Source: Nitrospirota bacterium (lineage in GTDB: Bacteria > Nitrospirota > Nitrospiria > Nitrospirales > Nitrospiraceae). Taken from it: a stretch of DNA of 64,000 nt. The translations under genes and the position numbers were made by a program. Under the pieces are notes generated by a model. It was not told the DNA's origin, did not search any database, and saw nothing but the letters and a program-made list of their open reading frames with translations. Position 1 is the stretch's first letter, and each line of letters begins with the position of its first letter. Below are positions 44,985 to 54,399 of this stretch, in pieces. The stretch is taken from assembly GCA_030684575.1 (NCBI GenBank), contig JAUXVD010000023.1, forward strand, positions 239,357 to 303,356, given 5' to 3'.

Positions 44985-45521
44985 TTACCTTTTCGCCTCG
45001 AACTCGCCCTCCTGCTCGGCCTCCCAGTTCTGCTCGATGATCGCCATCGCTTTGGTCCGTACGCCATCGTCTTCGTCGTCCAACGCTACAATCAACGGTT
45101 CCAGAGGTGCCTGAGATCCCTGCTGCGCCAACTTGTTCAGAGCACGCAGTCGCACGGAGGCGTCCGGATCTTCCAGGGCCTGCGCAATCCAGGCGGGCAT
45201 GATCAGTTGTTCAGGCTGTGGCGGCTCTTCTTGCCCTGTTGGTGCTGGCGCGAGGTTCGACGTGGGAGGCACGTGGAGAACCACGGAGACCGGCAATGGA
45301 GCTGGTGGCACAATTGGTTGCGGCTGTGACCACAGGCTCGCGTTAGCGCGAGGCGCTTGATTCGTGGTGTGCTCAGACGTAGCAGGCCCGCAACCCCATA
45401 GCCCAGTGATGAGCATTGGGCTCAGGAGCCATGCCAGATGTGGAAGTGGCACGAGTGAACATGGTGGCGATCGATGCCTGCCCCCGGTCTTTCCTCGGTC
45501 CACGAAAATTACTCCTTTCAT
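44985..45521 (-). CDS. HEAT-repeat lipoprotein
   Basis: A 178-residue protein with a probable lipoprotein signal ending 'LITGLWGC' (lipid-modified Cys near residue 44) after a long basic N-region. A Pro-rich linker (about 60-105) precedes a single pair of HEAT-like helices, 'DPDASVRLRALNKLAQQG' and 'DEDDGVRTKAMAIIEQNWE'. It ends with an acidic tail. GGAGGGG supports the start. It is probably an envelope scaffold or adaptor and is 131 bases before the DUF1566 gene. Confidence 0.75.
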   Translation of the reverse strand: MKGVIFVDRGKTGGRHRSPPCSLVPLPHLAWLLSPMLITGLWGCGPATSEHTTNQAPRANASLWSQPQPIVPPAPLPVSVVLHVPPTSNLAPAPTGQEEPPQPEQLIMPAWIAQALEDPDASVRLRALNKLAQQGSQAPLEPLIVALDDEDDGVRTKAMAIIEQNWEAEQEGEFEAKR

Positions 45522-46246
45522 CCTGCCCCTCCAACGTTCTGGTCGTTCTCGTTACGAAACTCATGATGTCGCAATCGCCATGCCATCGTGCGAGGATTCG
45601 TTGTCTTTAATACTCACGATAATCCAGGGACTTGACGATTTGATGCCAGAAATTGTCTGGCGATTGTCCCTGTCTGACCGGTCCTGTGCCGGAAATTGGA
45701 GGTAACGCTGCCAAAGAAGTACGCTTCTATTGCCGGTAAAGCAGGGGCCAGCATGAGTACAATCTTCTAAATTAATACGCTGATGCTAGTTCGAGAAATA
45801 TGTCTGACATCATTGTTAAGTCAACGCTGGTGCGGTTCCGTGAACAGCATCAAGAAATCTGTGCGCGATGGACCTGCCGGAAGTTAGGGCGATACATGCT
45901 GTCTCCAGCAAGAAGCGGCGGCAACATATCTCACGGCTAATGCTGTGGAGATCTCGACGTTTCTTGAGTGGACCCAACCAAAACTGGCCGCAGGATGCCG
46001 TCATGGGTCGGCTGACGACTCATGCCGCATACCACATCCAGCAGTTTCAACAATTGAAGGCAGGCGATGACACGCATGAGCGTGACACCTGGACGGGCAT
46101 GAAGTCACATATGTATGTGGTGGTCGATACCCTGACTATGGATTGGCCGCTCAGTTCCCGAATAAGTTTTCAATCGATGACTGAAGGCGGCAGACTCATG
46201 TTTCCAGCGATTCGGAAGCTGGACTTCGAAAGGGTTGGACCATCTA
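45522..46246. other. Interval with possible decayed gene
   Basis: About 725 bases. A frame at 45800-45940 (+) starts 'MSDIIVKSTLVRFREQHQEI' and looks like a protein start, but stops after 46 codons; another + frame (from about 45868) continues with 'HAAYHIQQFQQLKAGD' in a different phase. This could be a broken gene, but no family is recognised. No other feature. Confidence 0.3.
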
Positions 46247-46789
46247 TCAGCGGTGAAAGTCCTGCTCAAGTATCCCGTACAGCTCAATCTCCACAAACTC
46301 GCCGAAGCGCCTGTAATGTTCGCGCATCCTGCCTTCGTAGGTCATGCCGACTTTCTGAAGCACCCGGCCTGATGCGGGGTTGCGCTGAAAGTGCGGAGCG
46401 TAGATCCGGTGCAGCTGTCGCTGGTAGAACCCATAGGCAAGCACCGCCTCGACCGCTTCCGTCGCATACCCGTGATTCCAATAGGGCAGGCCAAGCCAAT
46501 AGCCCAAGCGTGCATGCTGGTGTTCGGCCACGATGGCCAATCCGATCGATCCGATCAGGATCTCCTGCGTGAGGAGCACGATCGCAAAGTTGACGAATGT
46601 ATCTGCGTCGAATTCCTCCTGCTGGCTCGCAATCCATTGCTCAGCGGTGCCGGCTGGATAGGGATGGGGGAGAAATGTGCCGGACGCGACCTCTTTTACT
46701 CCGGCCAGCCGTTGAACCTCTGGTGCATCGCTCGAATGAAATTGTCTGAGCAAGAGACGTCCAGTTCTGAGGGTAGGGAAGGCAGCCAT
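46247..46789 (-). CDS. GNAT acetyltransferase (RimJ/RimL-like)
   Basis: A 180-residue N-acetyltransferase. 'LRTGRLLLRQFHSSDAPEVQ' is the typical RimJ-like opening, 'IGSIGLAIVAEHQHARLGYWL' the central strands, 'NHGYATEAVEAVLAYGF' the acetyl-CoA binding motif A, and 'NPASGRVLQKVGMTYEG' motif B. Such enzymes acetylate ribosomal protein N-termini or small molecules; the substrate cannot be told. Divergent from nnrS. Confidence 0.9.
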   Translation of the reverse strand: MAAFPTLRTGRLLLRQFHSSDAPEVQRLAGVKEVASGTFLPHPYPAGTAEQWIASQQEEFDADTFVNFAIVLLTQEILIGSIGLAIVAEHQHARLGYWLGLPYWNHGYATEAVEAVLAYGFYQRQLHRIYAPHFQRNPASGRVLQKVGMTYEGRMREHYRRFGEFVEIELYGILEQDFHR

Positions 46790-46925
46790 GGTCGTGATGA
46801 AACCACAGACGAGGTAGGCCTGACAATCATGTCTGGCAAATCCCCTGTCAGTAGCTGATGACAGTTGATCGGGCTCCTGACAACACGTAGACTACCGCGA
46901 TTTTCAGGGATGCTCTTCTTGCTCT

Positions 46926-48107
46926 ATGACTGACCAGACGAACGACCAATCACAGTATCAGGGACCAGCGTTCTTTTCGTACGGATTCAGACCGTTCTTT
47001 TTGAGTGCGGCGCTGTTTGCTGGACTGGCGATCCCGGCTTGGATCGTCATTCTTATGGGAGTTCCTGATCCGGAACTCCTCTCTGCTGTACGGGACTGGC
47101 ACGTGCATGAGATGGTCTTTGGTTTTCTGCCTGCGGTGATCACAGGCTTCTTGCTCACGGCCATTCCCAACTGGACCGACCGTACGCCGATCAGAGGAAG
47201 CGAACTGTTGTCGTTGTGGGCCTTGTGGCTGGCCGGACGGGTGGTGATGGCCGTTCCGTTTCTTTCGCCGCTCTTGTCCTCAATCATTGATGGGGCGTTC
47301 CTGGTCGCCGTGGCGGGGCTGGCCTGGCGAGAGATCATTGCAGGGAAGAGTTGGCCTCAAGCACCGATCGGAATGCTCGTCAGCCTCTATGCCTGCGCTA
47401 ACGTCTTGTTTCATGTCTGGACGTTGAACAGCGAGGAGACGGACGCTGCCGAGCGAATGGGCATTGCTCTGGTCCTGGTATTGCTGTCGACCATCGGTGG
47501 GCGCGTTACCCCAAGTTTCACTCGCGATTTTCTTATCGAACAGGGGCGAGCCGAACAGCCTGCGCCTTTTTCGCCTGTTGATGGACTGTCGGTTGTGCTC
47601 GTAGCGATTGCTGCTCTGTGCTGGGTTGTTCAACCGCAAGCTCTGATGACAGGCTGGTTGTGGGGTGCAGCCGGGTTGTTCAATCTGGTTCGCCTATTAC
47701 GCTGGTACGGGTGGCTGACCTGGCGTGAGCCCTTGGTGCTGACCCTACATGTGGGATTTGGGTGGGTGGTGTTCGCGTTATTGGTCATGGGAAGCGCCAT
47801 TCTTGGTGTAGGCCTACCAATAACAGATGCGATACATGCGCTCACGGCCGGCGCCGTGGGTGTGATGACCCTTGCCGTGATGACTCGCGCCAGCCTGGGC
47901 CATACGGGACGCCCCAAACATGCGGGGCCCCTGACGATCTGCATCTACCTCTTGGTCAACCTCGGTGCGTTGTTGCGGGTCTTCGGGCCGTCCCTCGACT
48001 CCTCCCACCTTGTGCTGGGACTCGCCGCGATGAGTTGGAGCGGCGCCTATCTACTCTTTGCCCTCATCTATGGCCCGTTCCTTCTCCGTCCAAGCCTCGA
48101 CGATTGA
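46926..48107 (+). CDS. nnrS: NnrS family heme-copper membrane protein
   Basis: A 393-residue membrane protein with about 12 helices. The family signature 'WHVHEMVFGFLPAVITGF' is at about 60-77, with 'FRPFFL' earlier and 'IGGRVTPSFTRDFL' near 190-203; conserved His residues occur in 'LHVGF', 'AIHALTAGAVGVM' and 'SLGHTGRP'. NnrS protects cells from nitric oxide-derived stress in denitrifiers. The ATG has only a weak ribosome site. A methyltransferase gene follows 48 bases downstream. In a nitrite-handling organism a role in NO stress is sensible (inference). Confidence 0.9.
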   Translation: MTDQTNDQSQYQGPAFFSYGFRPFFLSAALFAGLAIPAWIVILMGVPDPELLSAVRDWHVHEMVFGFLPAVITGFLLTAIPNWTDRTPIRGSELLSLWALWLAGRVVMAVPFLSPLLSSIIDGAFLVAVAGLAWREIIAGKSWPQAPIGMLVSLYACANVLFHVWTLNSEETDAAERMGIALVLVLLSTIGGRVTPSFTRDFLIEQGRAEQPAPFSPVDGLSVVLVAIAALCWVVQPQALMTGWLWGAAGLFNLVRLLRWYGWLTWREPLVLTLHVGFGWVVFALLVMGSAILGVGLPITDAIHALTAGAVGVMTLAVMTRASLGHTGRPKHAGPLTICIYLLVNLGALLRVFGPSLDSSHLVLGLAAMSWSGAYLLFALIYGPFLLRPSLDD

Positions 48108-48155
48108 CCGGCGATTACAACATCCTGCGAACACTCATTGAGGATTGGGAGACCT

Positions 48156-48983
48156 ATGTCACAGATAGATTTTACGGAAAAATTGGCTGAGGGGTTTGGG
48201 GCCTATAATTCAAAGGTCGGTCAATGGTGGGTGGATCAGACGCGTAATGCGGCGCATGCGGCCGCGTATACGAATATTGCGAGCCAGGTGGCCAAGTACG
48301 CAAAAAAGGAGAGCGGTCTGATCATCGATTACGGATGTGGTACCGGCCTTCTGATGAAACAGCTCGTCAATCTCCTCCCGGCCTGGGACTTCCTCGGCAT
48401 CGATGGGTCGAAATTGATGCTGCGTGAGGCGGAGGCCTGGGCTCGCGCCACACGAAAGGGCCGCCCCGCACCCATCGAGTTTCGCCGCGCACAGCTGCCG
48501 GACTTCTCCGTGACCAGACCAAAGGCCGACATCATTGCCTTCACCTTTCCCAATATCGTGGCAGTCCCCAGCGAGCGTCGTCAGTTTGAAACGCGCTTTC
48601 CCAAAGATCGAGCCCTCGCTGGTCTGTTAGCGATGAAACAGGAAGGGGAGGTTGAGGATGTCGAGAATCTCTACGATTCCCTATTCATGAGCCGTGTGGT
48701 ATCGAGAAATCTGCGCCTTCTATTGCGCAAGGGGGGCCTCTGTGTGCGCGTGGACTATAGTCAAGCCGGAAGGCGGGATTTGAAGTGCTTCGACCAGTTG
48801 TCGACCAAGTTCGAGGAAGGGTCACTGAGGGCGAAACAGTCCCATCTGCAGCCGCAGAAGTTCTTTGCATTGCTCTCGTCCGTCTATTACCCGTCGGCAG
48901 TTATTCTGGATGTGTATGAGCAGACCAAGGATCCAGACTATCTTGAGGGCGGTTATTTGGTCAGTATTTTGAAAGCGATGTAG
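48156..48983 (+). CDS. SAM-dependent methyltransferase
   Basis: A 275-residue class I methyltransferase. The SAM-binding motif is 'LIIDYGCGTGLLMKQL', with the acidic residue of motif II in 'FLGIDGSKLML'. 'IIAFTFPNIVAVPSE' is the motif IV region. The start is ATG 48156 after GGGAG; an in-frame ATG at 48138 is upstream of it. Substrate unknown. Probably co-transcribed with nnrS. Confidence 0.82.
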   Translation: MSQIDFTEKLAEGFGAYNSKVGQWWVDQTRNAAHAAAYTNIASQVAKYAKKESGLIIDYGCGTGLLMKQLVNLLPAWDFLGIDGSKLMLREAEAWARATRKGRPAPIEFRRAQLPDFSVTRPKADIIAFTFPNIVAVPSERRQFETRFPKDRALAGLLAMKQEGEVEDVENLYDSLFMSRVVSRNLRLLLRKGGLCVRVDYSQAGRRDLKCFDQLSTKFEEGSLRAKQSHLQPQKFFALLSSVYYPSAVILDVYEQTKDPDYLEGGYLVSILKAM

Positions 48984-49112
48984 ATGGAGGAATTCTATCT
49001 GTCCCGTCGTGCCGGATGCATCGATCCTGGCCGGCAATCGGTTGACAGGACAGTTGCAAGACAGTAGCCTGGCAAAACGTTCTCTTTCTCACTCACTCTG
49101 AAGGGTTGTCGT

Positions 49113-50477
49113 ATGATTGAGCCGAGTACCAGCGAACTGATACGGAAGCTGCATGAGCGGCCACAGATGCCGTTGGCTGACTGGCTGCAAGCCCCTGCGC
49201 ACGTCCATTACGAAGCCTTTCGCATGACCGATCCACCCGTGCAGCGGCCTGCGAGTCGTGCCGAGTTCATGTCTCTCTTGGAGGCCTTTGCGGTCTCTGC
49301 GGATGCGATGGTCCTTCATGACACATTCGGATATGGCGTGAAGACGGCGACGTCAGGCGATCGACTCATTATGATCTGGCAAGCGCACACCGAATACTAT
49401 AGTTATCAAATTTGGCATATTCCTCCCCCCCAGGCTGCGAGGATCTCGTTTGGCCCGATGACCTTCCCCGACTATCGGTTTCCCATCACGCCGCTCGGGG
49501 CAGAAGTCTGCCGTTTGGATATCGTGCTCATGGCTGAAACGTTACCCAACAGCGAGGCGTTGCGCCCGCTGTTCCCCGGCCCGGTCCTCTATGGTAGCCG
49601 GATTCTCGATGAGGAGACCGCGCTGGTGACCAGCTTCACGCCGGACGAGTACGGGCGAGAACATTATTGGGTCAGTGTGGGAGCAGCGAGGGCAAACAAA
49701 TCTCATCTCAAAGATATCGTCGATGCGATTGTCAGGATCGAAACCTATTATCACTTACTGCTCATGCAAAAGCCCTTGAGCTCGGCGGCCATCGATCAGA
49801 CGTATAAGTTCGAACAGGTGCATTTGAAGCAACGGGAAATCATCACTGAACACATCGGCCATGCCGATTCCCTGACGCTCCAGCGTTGGCTCAATGCGCT
49901 GACAAAAGATTTATTGAAGACCACCAGGATGTCCGGCAAGCTGCATTTCGAATTGTCCGCCTCTGTGCCCTACGACAAGATTGTCCACCGGACGTTGGCG
50001 TCGCTCGACGAACGCATCCTTCCCTCGTACCGCCCGATGTCCGACTATGTGTTGAGTGGGGTGACCGGTGTGGCAGAGGGCTATCAGCAACTCCTGAAGC
50101 GGATCGACACCCTGCGCAGCGGATTTGAAGGGATTATTTCCATCATTCGAGCCCGCGTCGATCTCATGCTCCAAGCCCAGAATCTGACCCTCTTGGTGAG
50201 CGTCGACAAGACGACGAAGAGCCAGGCGATCCTCCAGCATACGGTGGAAGGCTTGTCGGTCATTGTGATCGCCTATTACCTCAGCGGCCTGATTGGCTAT
50301 ATCTTCAAGGGACTGCAAGAGATGGGATGGCTCCGCAATGCGCATATTGCAGCTGCCTTGTTTGTGCCTCTCGCGGTTGGGCTCGCCTTTTTAATCACGA
50401 CGCTCAGCCGAAAACACCTCCACAAGAAACTCTCAGGCGAACCCACCGCTCAGGCAACAGAGAAGCCTCAGGCGTAA
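49113..50477 (+). CDS. DUF3422 family membrane protein
   Basis: A 454-residue protein of the DUF3422 type. It opens 'LHERPQMPLADWLQAPAHVHY' and contains 'FTPDEYGREHYWVSVGA', which fit the family. A long helical stretch (about 200-380) precedes two C-terminal membrane helices, 'LSVIVIAYYLSGLIGYIF' and 'IAAALFVPLAVGLAFLI'. The topology is therefore a large cytoplasmic domain anchored at its C-terminus. No function is established. Confidence 0.82.
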   Translation: MIEPSTSELIRKLHERPQMPLADWLQAPAHVHYEAFRMTDPPVQRPASRAEFMSLLEAFAVSADAMVLHDTFGYGVKTATSGDRLIMIWQAHTEYYSYQIWHIPPPQAARISFGPMTFPDYRFPITPLGAEVCRLDIVLMAETLPNSEALRPLFPGPVLYGSRILDEETALVTSFTPDEYGREHYWVSVGAARANKSHLKDIVDAIVRIETYYHLLLMQKPLSSAAIDQTYKFEQVHLKQREIITEHIGHADSLTLQRWLNALTKDLLKTTRMSGKLHFELSASVPYDKIVHRTLASLDERILPSYRPMSDYVLSGVTGVAEGYQQLLKRIDTLRSGFEGIISIIRARVDLMLQAQNLTLLVSVDKTTKSQAILQHTVEGLSVIVIAYYLSGLIGYIFKGLQEMGWLRNAHIAAALFVPLAVGLAFLITTLSRKHLHKKLSGEPTAQATEKPQA

Positions 50478-50641
50478 CCCTCGAATACTGTGACTGGGGT
50501 GAGAGGGTCTCATATGGCGGCCTCATGGATCTGGTTTTATACTATGGAGCGAAGGACCATGCGGGCTTCTTGCGAGAAGTGCGATTCTTCTCAGGTTGAT
50601 ATACACTTAGGCCGCACGGAGCCTCTGCATAGAGCCACACG
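50478..50641. other. Spacer before crcB
   Basis: I looked for a fluoride riboswitch, which often precedes crcB, and saw no convincing match to its pseudoknot core. No other feature. Confidence 0.3.
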
Positions 50642-51025
50642 ATGACGAAACTCTTACTCATAGGGGCCGGTGGGTTCATCGGCTCTGTGCTTCGTTATCT
50701 TGTGAGTGGCTCAGTGCAAGCACTCAGCCAGAGTATCGCGTTTCCCTACGGCACGTTGGCCGTGAATATCCTTGGCTGTTTCTTCATCGGATTTCTGTCG
50801 GAACTTGCCGACGTTCGCGCGCTCATCGGCACCGATACACGAGCCTTTCTGCTTGTGGGCATTCTCGGCGGGTTTACGACCTTCTCGGCCTTCGGCAATG
50901 AAACGATGAATTTGATCCGGGACGGAGACGCGGCACTCGCATTGATGAATGTCGGGGCGCAAGTGTTACTGGGTCTTGGCGCAGTCTGGCTCGGCTATAC
51001 GTCAGCCTTTGTGATCTGGAGGTGA
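50642..51025 (+). CDS. crcB: Fluoride channel CrcB/Fluc
   Basis: A 127-residue, four-helix protein that forms dual-topology fluoride export channels. 'GGFIGSVLRYLVSG', 'FPYGTLAVNILGCFFIGF' (with the conserved Asn), and 'LVGILGGFTTFSAFGNE' (with the Phe box and Ser/Thr) are all present. Length is typical. A GGAGGTG ribosome site at its very end serves a truncated DUF190 reading frame, which in many genomes is the co-transcribed partner of crcB. Confidence 0.94.
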   Translation: MTKLLLIGAGGFIGSVLRYLVSGSVQALSQSIAFPYGTLAVNILGCFFIGFLSELADVRALIGTDTRAFLLVGILGGFTTFSAFGNETMNLIRDGDAALALMNVGAQVLLGLGAVWLGYTSAFVIWR

Positions 51026-51028
51026 CCC

Positions 51029-51106
51029 ATGCGTTCCACCGACGGCTCTCTCCTTCGAATCTTCATCGGCACGGGTGATACATCAGCTGCGCTCAAGACA
51101 CCGTAG
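51029..51106 (+). pseudogene. DUF190 remnant after crcB
   Basis: A frame from ATG 51029, preceded by GGAGGTG, encodes 'MRSTDGSLLRIFIGTGD' and stops after 25 codons. 'LLRIFIGTGD' matches the start of DUF190 proteins ('LRIFIGESD'), which are usually encoded directly after crcB and are about 110 residues long. The rest of the domain is not recognisable downstream, so the gene has been truncated by deletion or mutation. Confidence 0.55.
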
Positions 51107-51360
51107 GTACGATCTCACCAGTCTTTGCCTGTTCGCATGGCATTGTGATCAAAGAGCAATGTCCTATTTGGATGGCGTCGATCGTGATCGCTGGTGCCTG
51201 GTTTCTTCCCCACATCTCCTGCCGAAGGCTGACCGGCAGCAACCTGTCAAACCCCTCCTCAATGATTTGAGTGAGAAGGAGTGAGCAGAATGCCGGTCAT
51301 TTCTTGACGCTCTTGATGTGTCTGATAGGCTGCAGTCATCTCACCCTGGGGTAGGCCATT
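51107..51360. other. Gap between the DUF190 remnant and galE
   Basis: About 250 bases that may contain eroded DUF190 sequence. No frame with family character was found. The galE start has only a weak ribosome site. Confidence 0.3.
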
Positions 51361-52380
51361 ATGATTTTCGTGACAGGCGGCGCCGGTTATATCGGGTCGC
51401 ATACCTGCGTGGAACTGCTTGATGCCGGTTGCGACGTGACGGTGTTCGATAACTTCTCTAATAGCCATCCAGAAGCATTGGCGCGAGTAAGACGAATCAC
51501 GGGGAAGACGCTGCATCTGGTGCAAGGCGACATCCGCAACCGTACCGAGTTAGTGGCAGCCTTACGGCAGAGTGGGGCCACTGCGGTGATCCACTTCGCC
51601 GGCCTCAAAGCTGTAGGGGAGTCGGTCGCACAGCCGCTGTCCTACTATGATAACAACGTAGTCGGCACTCTGCGCCTGTTAGAGGCGATGGGTGAATGTG
51701 GCGTGAAGACTCTCGTCTTTAGCTCCTCCGCTACGGTGTATGGCGACCCGATCCGCTTGCCGCTCACCGAAGACCACCCGCTCTCCGCCACGAATCCCTA
51801 TGGCCGCACGAAGCTGATGATTGAGGAGATCTTGCGAGATCTGCATCGCAGCGATACGTCCTGGAAACTCGCCATTTTGCGCTATTTCAATCCGGTGGGC
51901 GCACATGCCAGCGGCTTGATCGGAGAAGACCCGCAGGGCATCCCCAATAATTTAATGCCCTTCGTGGCTCAAGTGGCCGTGGGGCGGCGAGCCTCCCTCA
52001 ATGTGTGGGGCAACGATTACCCCACTCCGGACGGGACCGGTGTGCGAGATTACATTCATGTGGTCGATCTAGCCTTGGGCCATCTCAAGGCCCTCAAGGC
52101 GCTTGAGCGACTAGCGGCGAACGCAGACTGTCTGACGGTGAATCTTGGCACCGGCACGGGCTATAGCGTGCTGGATATTGTGCGAGCATTCGAGCAGGCT
52201 AGTGGTCGGCCAGTCCCCTATACGGTCGCGCCGCGGAGGCCTGGAGACATTGCGTCCTGTTATGCCGATCCTCAACGGGCCGAAGACCTATTGGGTTGGC
52301 GGGCCGAACGCGGGCTTCGTGCGATGTGCACGGATGCCTGGCGCTGGCAGAGTGGTAATCCGACTGGGTTCAAGCGCTGA
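51361..52380 (+). CDS. galE: UDP-glucose 4-epimerase
   Basis: A 339-residue short-chain dehydrogenase-type enzyme that interconverts UDP-glucose and UDP-galactose for surface polysaccharide. The NAD-binding motif is 'TGGAGYIGSH', the catalytic Ser is in 'VFSSSATVYG', and Tyr and Lys are in 'NPYGRTKLMIEE'. 'ILRYFNPVGAHASG' and 'RDYIHVVDLA' are GalE-specific. Length is standard. Convergent with the RND pump gene, with only 7 bases between stops. Confidence 0.94.
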   Translation: MIFVTGGAGYIGSHTCVELLDAGCDVTVFDNFSNSHPEALARVRRITGKTLHLVQGDIRNRTELVAALRQSGATAVIHFAGLKAVGESVAQPLSYYDNNVVGTLRLLEAMGECGVKTLVFSSSATVYGDPIRLPLTEDHPLSATNPYGRTKLMIEEILRDLHRSDTSWKLAILRYFNPVGAHASGLIGEDPQGIPNNLMPFVAQVAVGRRASLNVWGNDYPTPDGTGVRDYIHVVDLALGHLKALKALERLAANADCLTVNLGTGTGYSVLDIVRAFEQASGRPVPYTVAPRRPGDIASCYADPQRAEDLLGWRAERGLRAMCTDAWRWQSGNPTGFKR

Positions 52381-52387
52381 TTCTGGA

Positions 52388-54382
52388 TCAGCGCTCAGGA
52401 TCTTTCTCGCGATGCAGCCATTGATAGAACAGCGGCAGCACGACAAGGATCAATACCGCCGATGTCAGCATGCCCCCCACCACGACGCGGGCCAACGGCT
52501 GTTGGGACTGGGCCCCGATACCCGTGGCGACCGCCGCAGGCAGCAGTCCTATCGCCGCTGCCAATGAGGTCATCAAGACTGGGCGCATCCGCGCTTCGGC
52601 GCTTTTCATGATCGCGGTCTTGACGTCGTGTCCTTCTCCGACTAGATCGCGAATCCTGGTCACAAAAATAAGTCCCCCCTGAACGGCCACTCCAAAGAGC
52701 GAGATAAACCCGACGGCGGCGGAGATGCTGAAGTGGGTCCCCGTGATGGCCAGCGCCAATACCCCTCCCACGAGGGCAAAGGGTACGGACGCCAAGACGA
52801 GTAGTGCGTCGCGGATGGAATTGAAGACGAAATACACGAGCAACAGGATGATCAGGAGCGTGATGGGCACGATGATGAGGAGCCGTCGTTTCTCTCCCTG
52901 AAACTGGTCAAACTCTCCATGCCATTCGATGTGATAGCCCTCTGGCAACGTCACCTGTTCGGCGATCCGTTGTTGCGCATCCGTGACGGTCCCCTCTAAA
53001 TCTCTTCCCCGCACGCTAAATTTGATAGGGATGTAGCGCTCGTTGTTCTCCCGATACACGATGAAGGCCCCTGTCTGCTCTGTAATCGCCGCCAGCTGTT
53101 TGATCGGGATTCTCGCACCCTCCGGGGTACTGACCTGGATATTGCCGATCGCATCCGCGTCACGACGATATTCCTGTTTAAACCGGACGACGAGATCGAA
53201 CCATTTCTCGCCTTCATACACCTGTGTGATGGCCTGTCCACCGATGGCTGCCTGCACGACGTCGGTGACGTCGCCGACCTTGAGCCCATAACGTGCGCAG
53301 GCTTGGCGATCGATCTCAATGATGAGATTCGGTTGGCCCAGCAGATTCAACACTCCTAGATCTTTCACTCCGGGCACCTTCTCCATCACCTGCTTGATCT
53401 TGGCGGCCTCCTTTTCCAATGTTCGCAGATCGCTACCAAAGAGCTTCACGGCATTCTCGCCTTTGACTCCGGACATGGCTTCTTGCACGTTATCTTGAAT
53501 CGCTTGAGAAAAATTAAACGTGACCCCGGGAATCGCCGAGAGTTCGCGCTCGATCTCATCGATCAAACTCCGCTTAGACGGCACGGTCGCCCGCCACTCC
53601 GATTTTTTCTTAAGGTTCACCAGGAATTCTGCATTGAAAAAACTGGTTGGGTCGGTCCCGTCGTCTGGACGACCGAGTTGAGAGGCCACACTGACCACTT
53701 CGGGAACCTGCTTGAAGACTGCCCGAACCTGCGTCACGAGCCGACTCGCTTCTTCGAACGAAATATCCACCGGCATGGTCGTCCGCACCCAGATATTCCC
53801 TTCTTCTAATGCCGGCATAAATTCTCCGCCGATGAGCGGCACCAGGCACATGGCAAATACCAATACTGCGATGGCCAGGCTAATTACCACCCGCGGACGA
53901 TCGAGGGCCCAGGCCAGCACGGCCAGGTACCATCGCTTGATCACTTCTACGATTTTCGTGTCGCGTTCTTGAATAGGACCGGTGAGGAGAAAGGAGCAGA
54001 GCGCCGGGGCCAGCGTGAAGGCCATGAGTAATGCTCCGGTCAAGGCCAATCCATAGGTAAGCGACATCGGCGCGAAAATCTTCCCCGGTACCCCGGTCAT
54101 GGTAAACAACGGCACGAAGGCGACGATGATGATGGTCGTGGCAAAGAAGATGGGACGGCCGACTTCGCGGGCGGCCCGCATGATATGCATGGGCACCGTG
54201 AGGCCATGGCTGCGCTTGTGTGCGAGATGGGAGAAAATACTTTCAACCATGATGAGCGTCGAATCGACAATGATGCCGAAGTCGATTGCGCCGAGTGAGA
54301 TCAGGTTCGCTGAGTCTCCCCGAGCCACCAAAAAACAAAATGTAAACAGCAGGGCAACAGGCACCGTGAGTGCCACGATCAT
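52388..54382 (-). CDS. HME-type RND efflux pump (CzcA/CusA), C-terminal part after frameshift
   Basis: A 664-codon frame holding the second part of a heavy-metal RND pump. 'LGAIDFGIIVDSTLIMVES' is TM4 with the two Asp residues of the proton path; the pore domain, the C-terminal TM bundle and 'GVAVQGGLIFVTRI' follow. The frame begins in the middle of TM3 ('AMIVALTVPVALLF'). The upstream frame ends at a TAG 18 bases away in the same helix; one extra T would restore one protein of about 1,020 residues, the family's usual size. The metal is unknown; no CzcB- or CzcC-type partner is in the window. Confidence 0.85.
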   Translation of the reverse strand: MIVALTVPVALLFTFCFLVARGDSANLISLGAIDFGIIVDSTLIMVESIFSHLAHKRSHGLTVPMHIMRAAREVGRPIFFATTIIIVAFVPLFTMTGVPGKIFAPMSLTYGLALTGALLMAFTLAPALCSFLLTGPIQERDTKIVEVIKRWYLAVLAWALDRPRVVISLAIAVLVFAMCLVPLIGGEFMPALEEGNIWVRTTMPVDISFEEASRLVTQVRAVFKQVPEVVSVASQLGRPDDGTDPTSFFNAEFLVNLKKKSEWRATVPSKRSLIDEIERELSAIPGVTFNFSQAIQDNVQEAMSGVKGENAVKLFGSDLRTLEKEAAKIKQVMEKVPGVKDLGVLNLLGQPNLIIEIDRQACARYGLKVGDVTDVVQAAIGGQAITQVYEGEKWFDLVVRFKQEYRRDADAIGNIQVSTPEGARIPIKQLAAITEQTGAFIVYRENNERYIPIKFSVRGRDLEGTVTDAQQRIAEQVTLPEGYHIEWHGEFDQFQGEKRRLLIIVPITLLIILLLVYFVFNSIRDALLVLASVPFALVGGVLALAITGTHFSISAAVGFISLFGVAVQGGLIFVTRIRDLVGEGHDVKTAIMKSAEARMRPVLMTSLAAAIGLLPAAVATGIGAQSQQPLARVVVGGMLTSAVLILVVLPLFYQWLHREKDPER

Positions 54383-54399
54383 CGCCGTTCGAAAATGCC

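Noticed and set aside
45868..46572. 234-codon + strand frame
   Set aside because: Its second half is antisense to a clear GNAT gene; only the first part might be a gene remnant.
50478..50641. Fluoride riboswitch before crcB
   Set aside because: No convincing match to the conserved core was found by eye.
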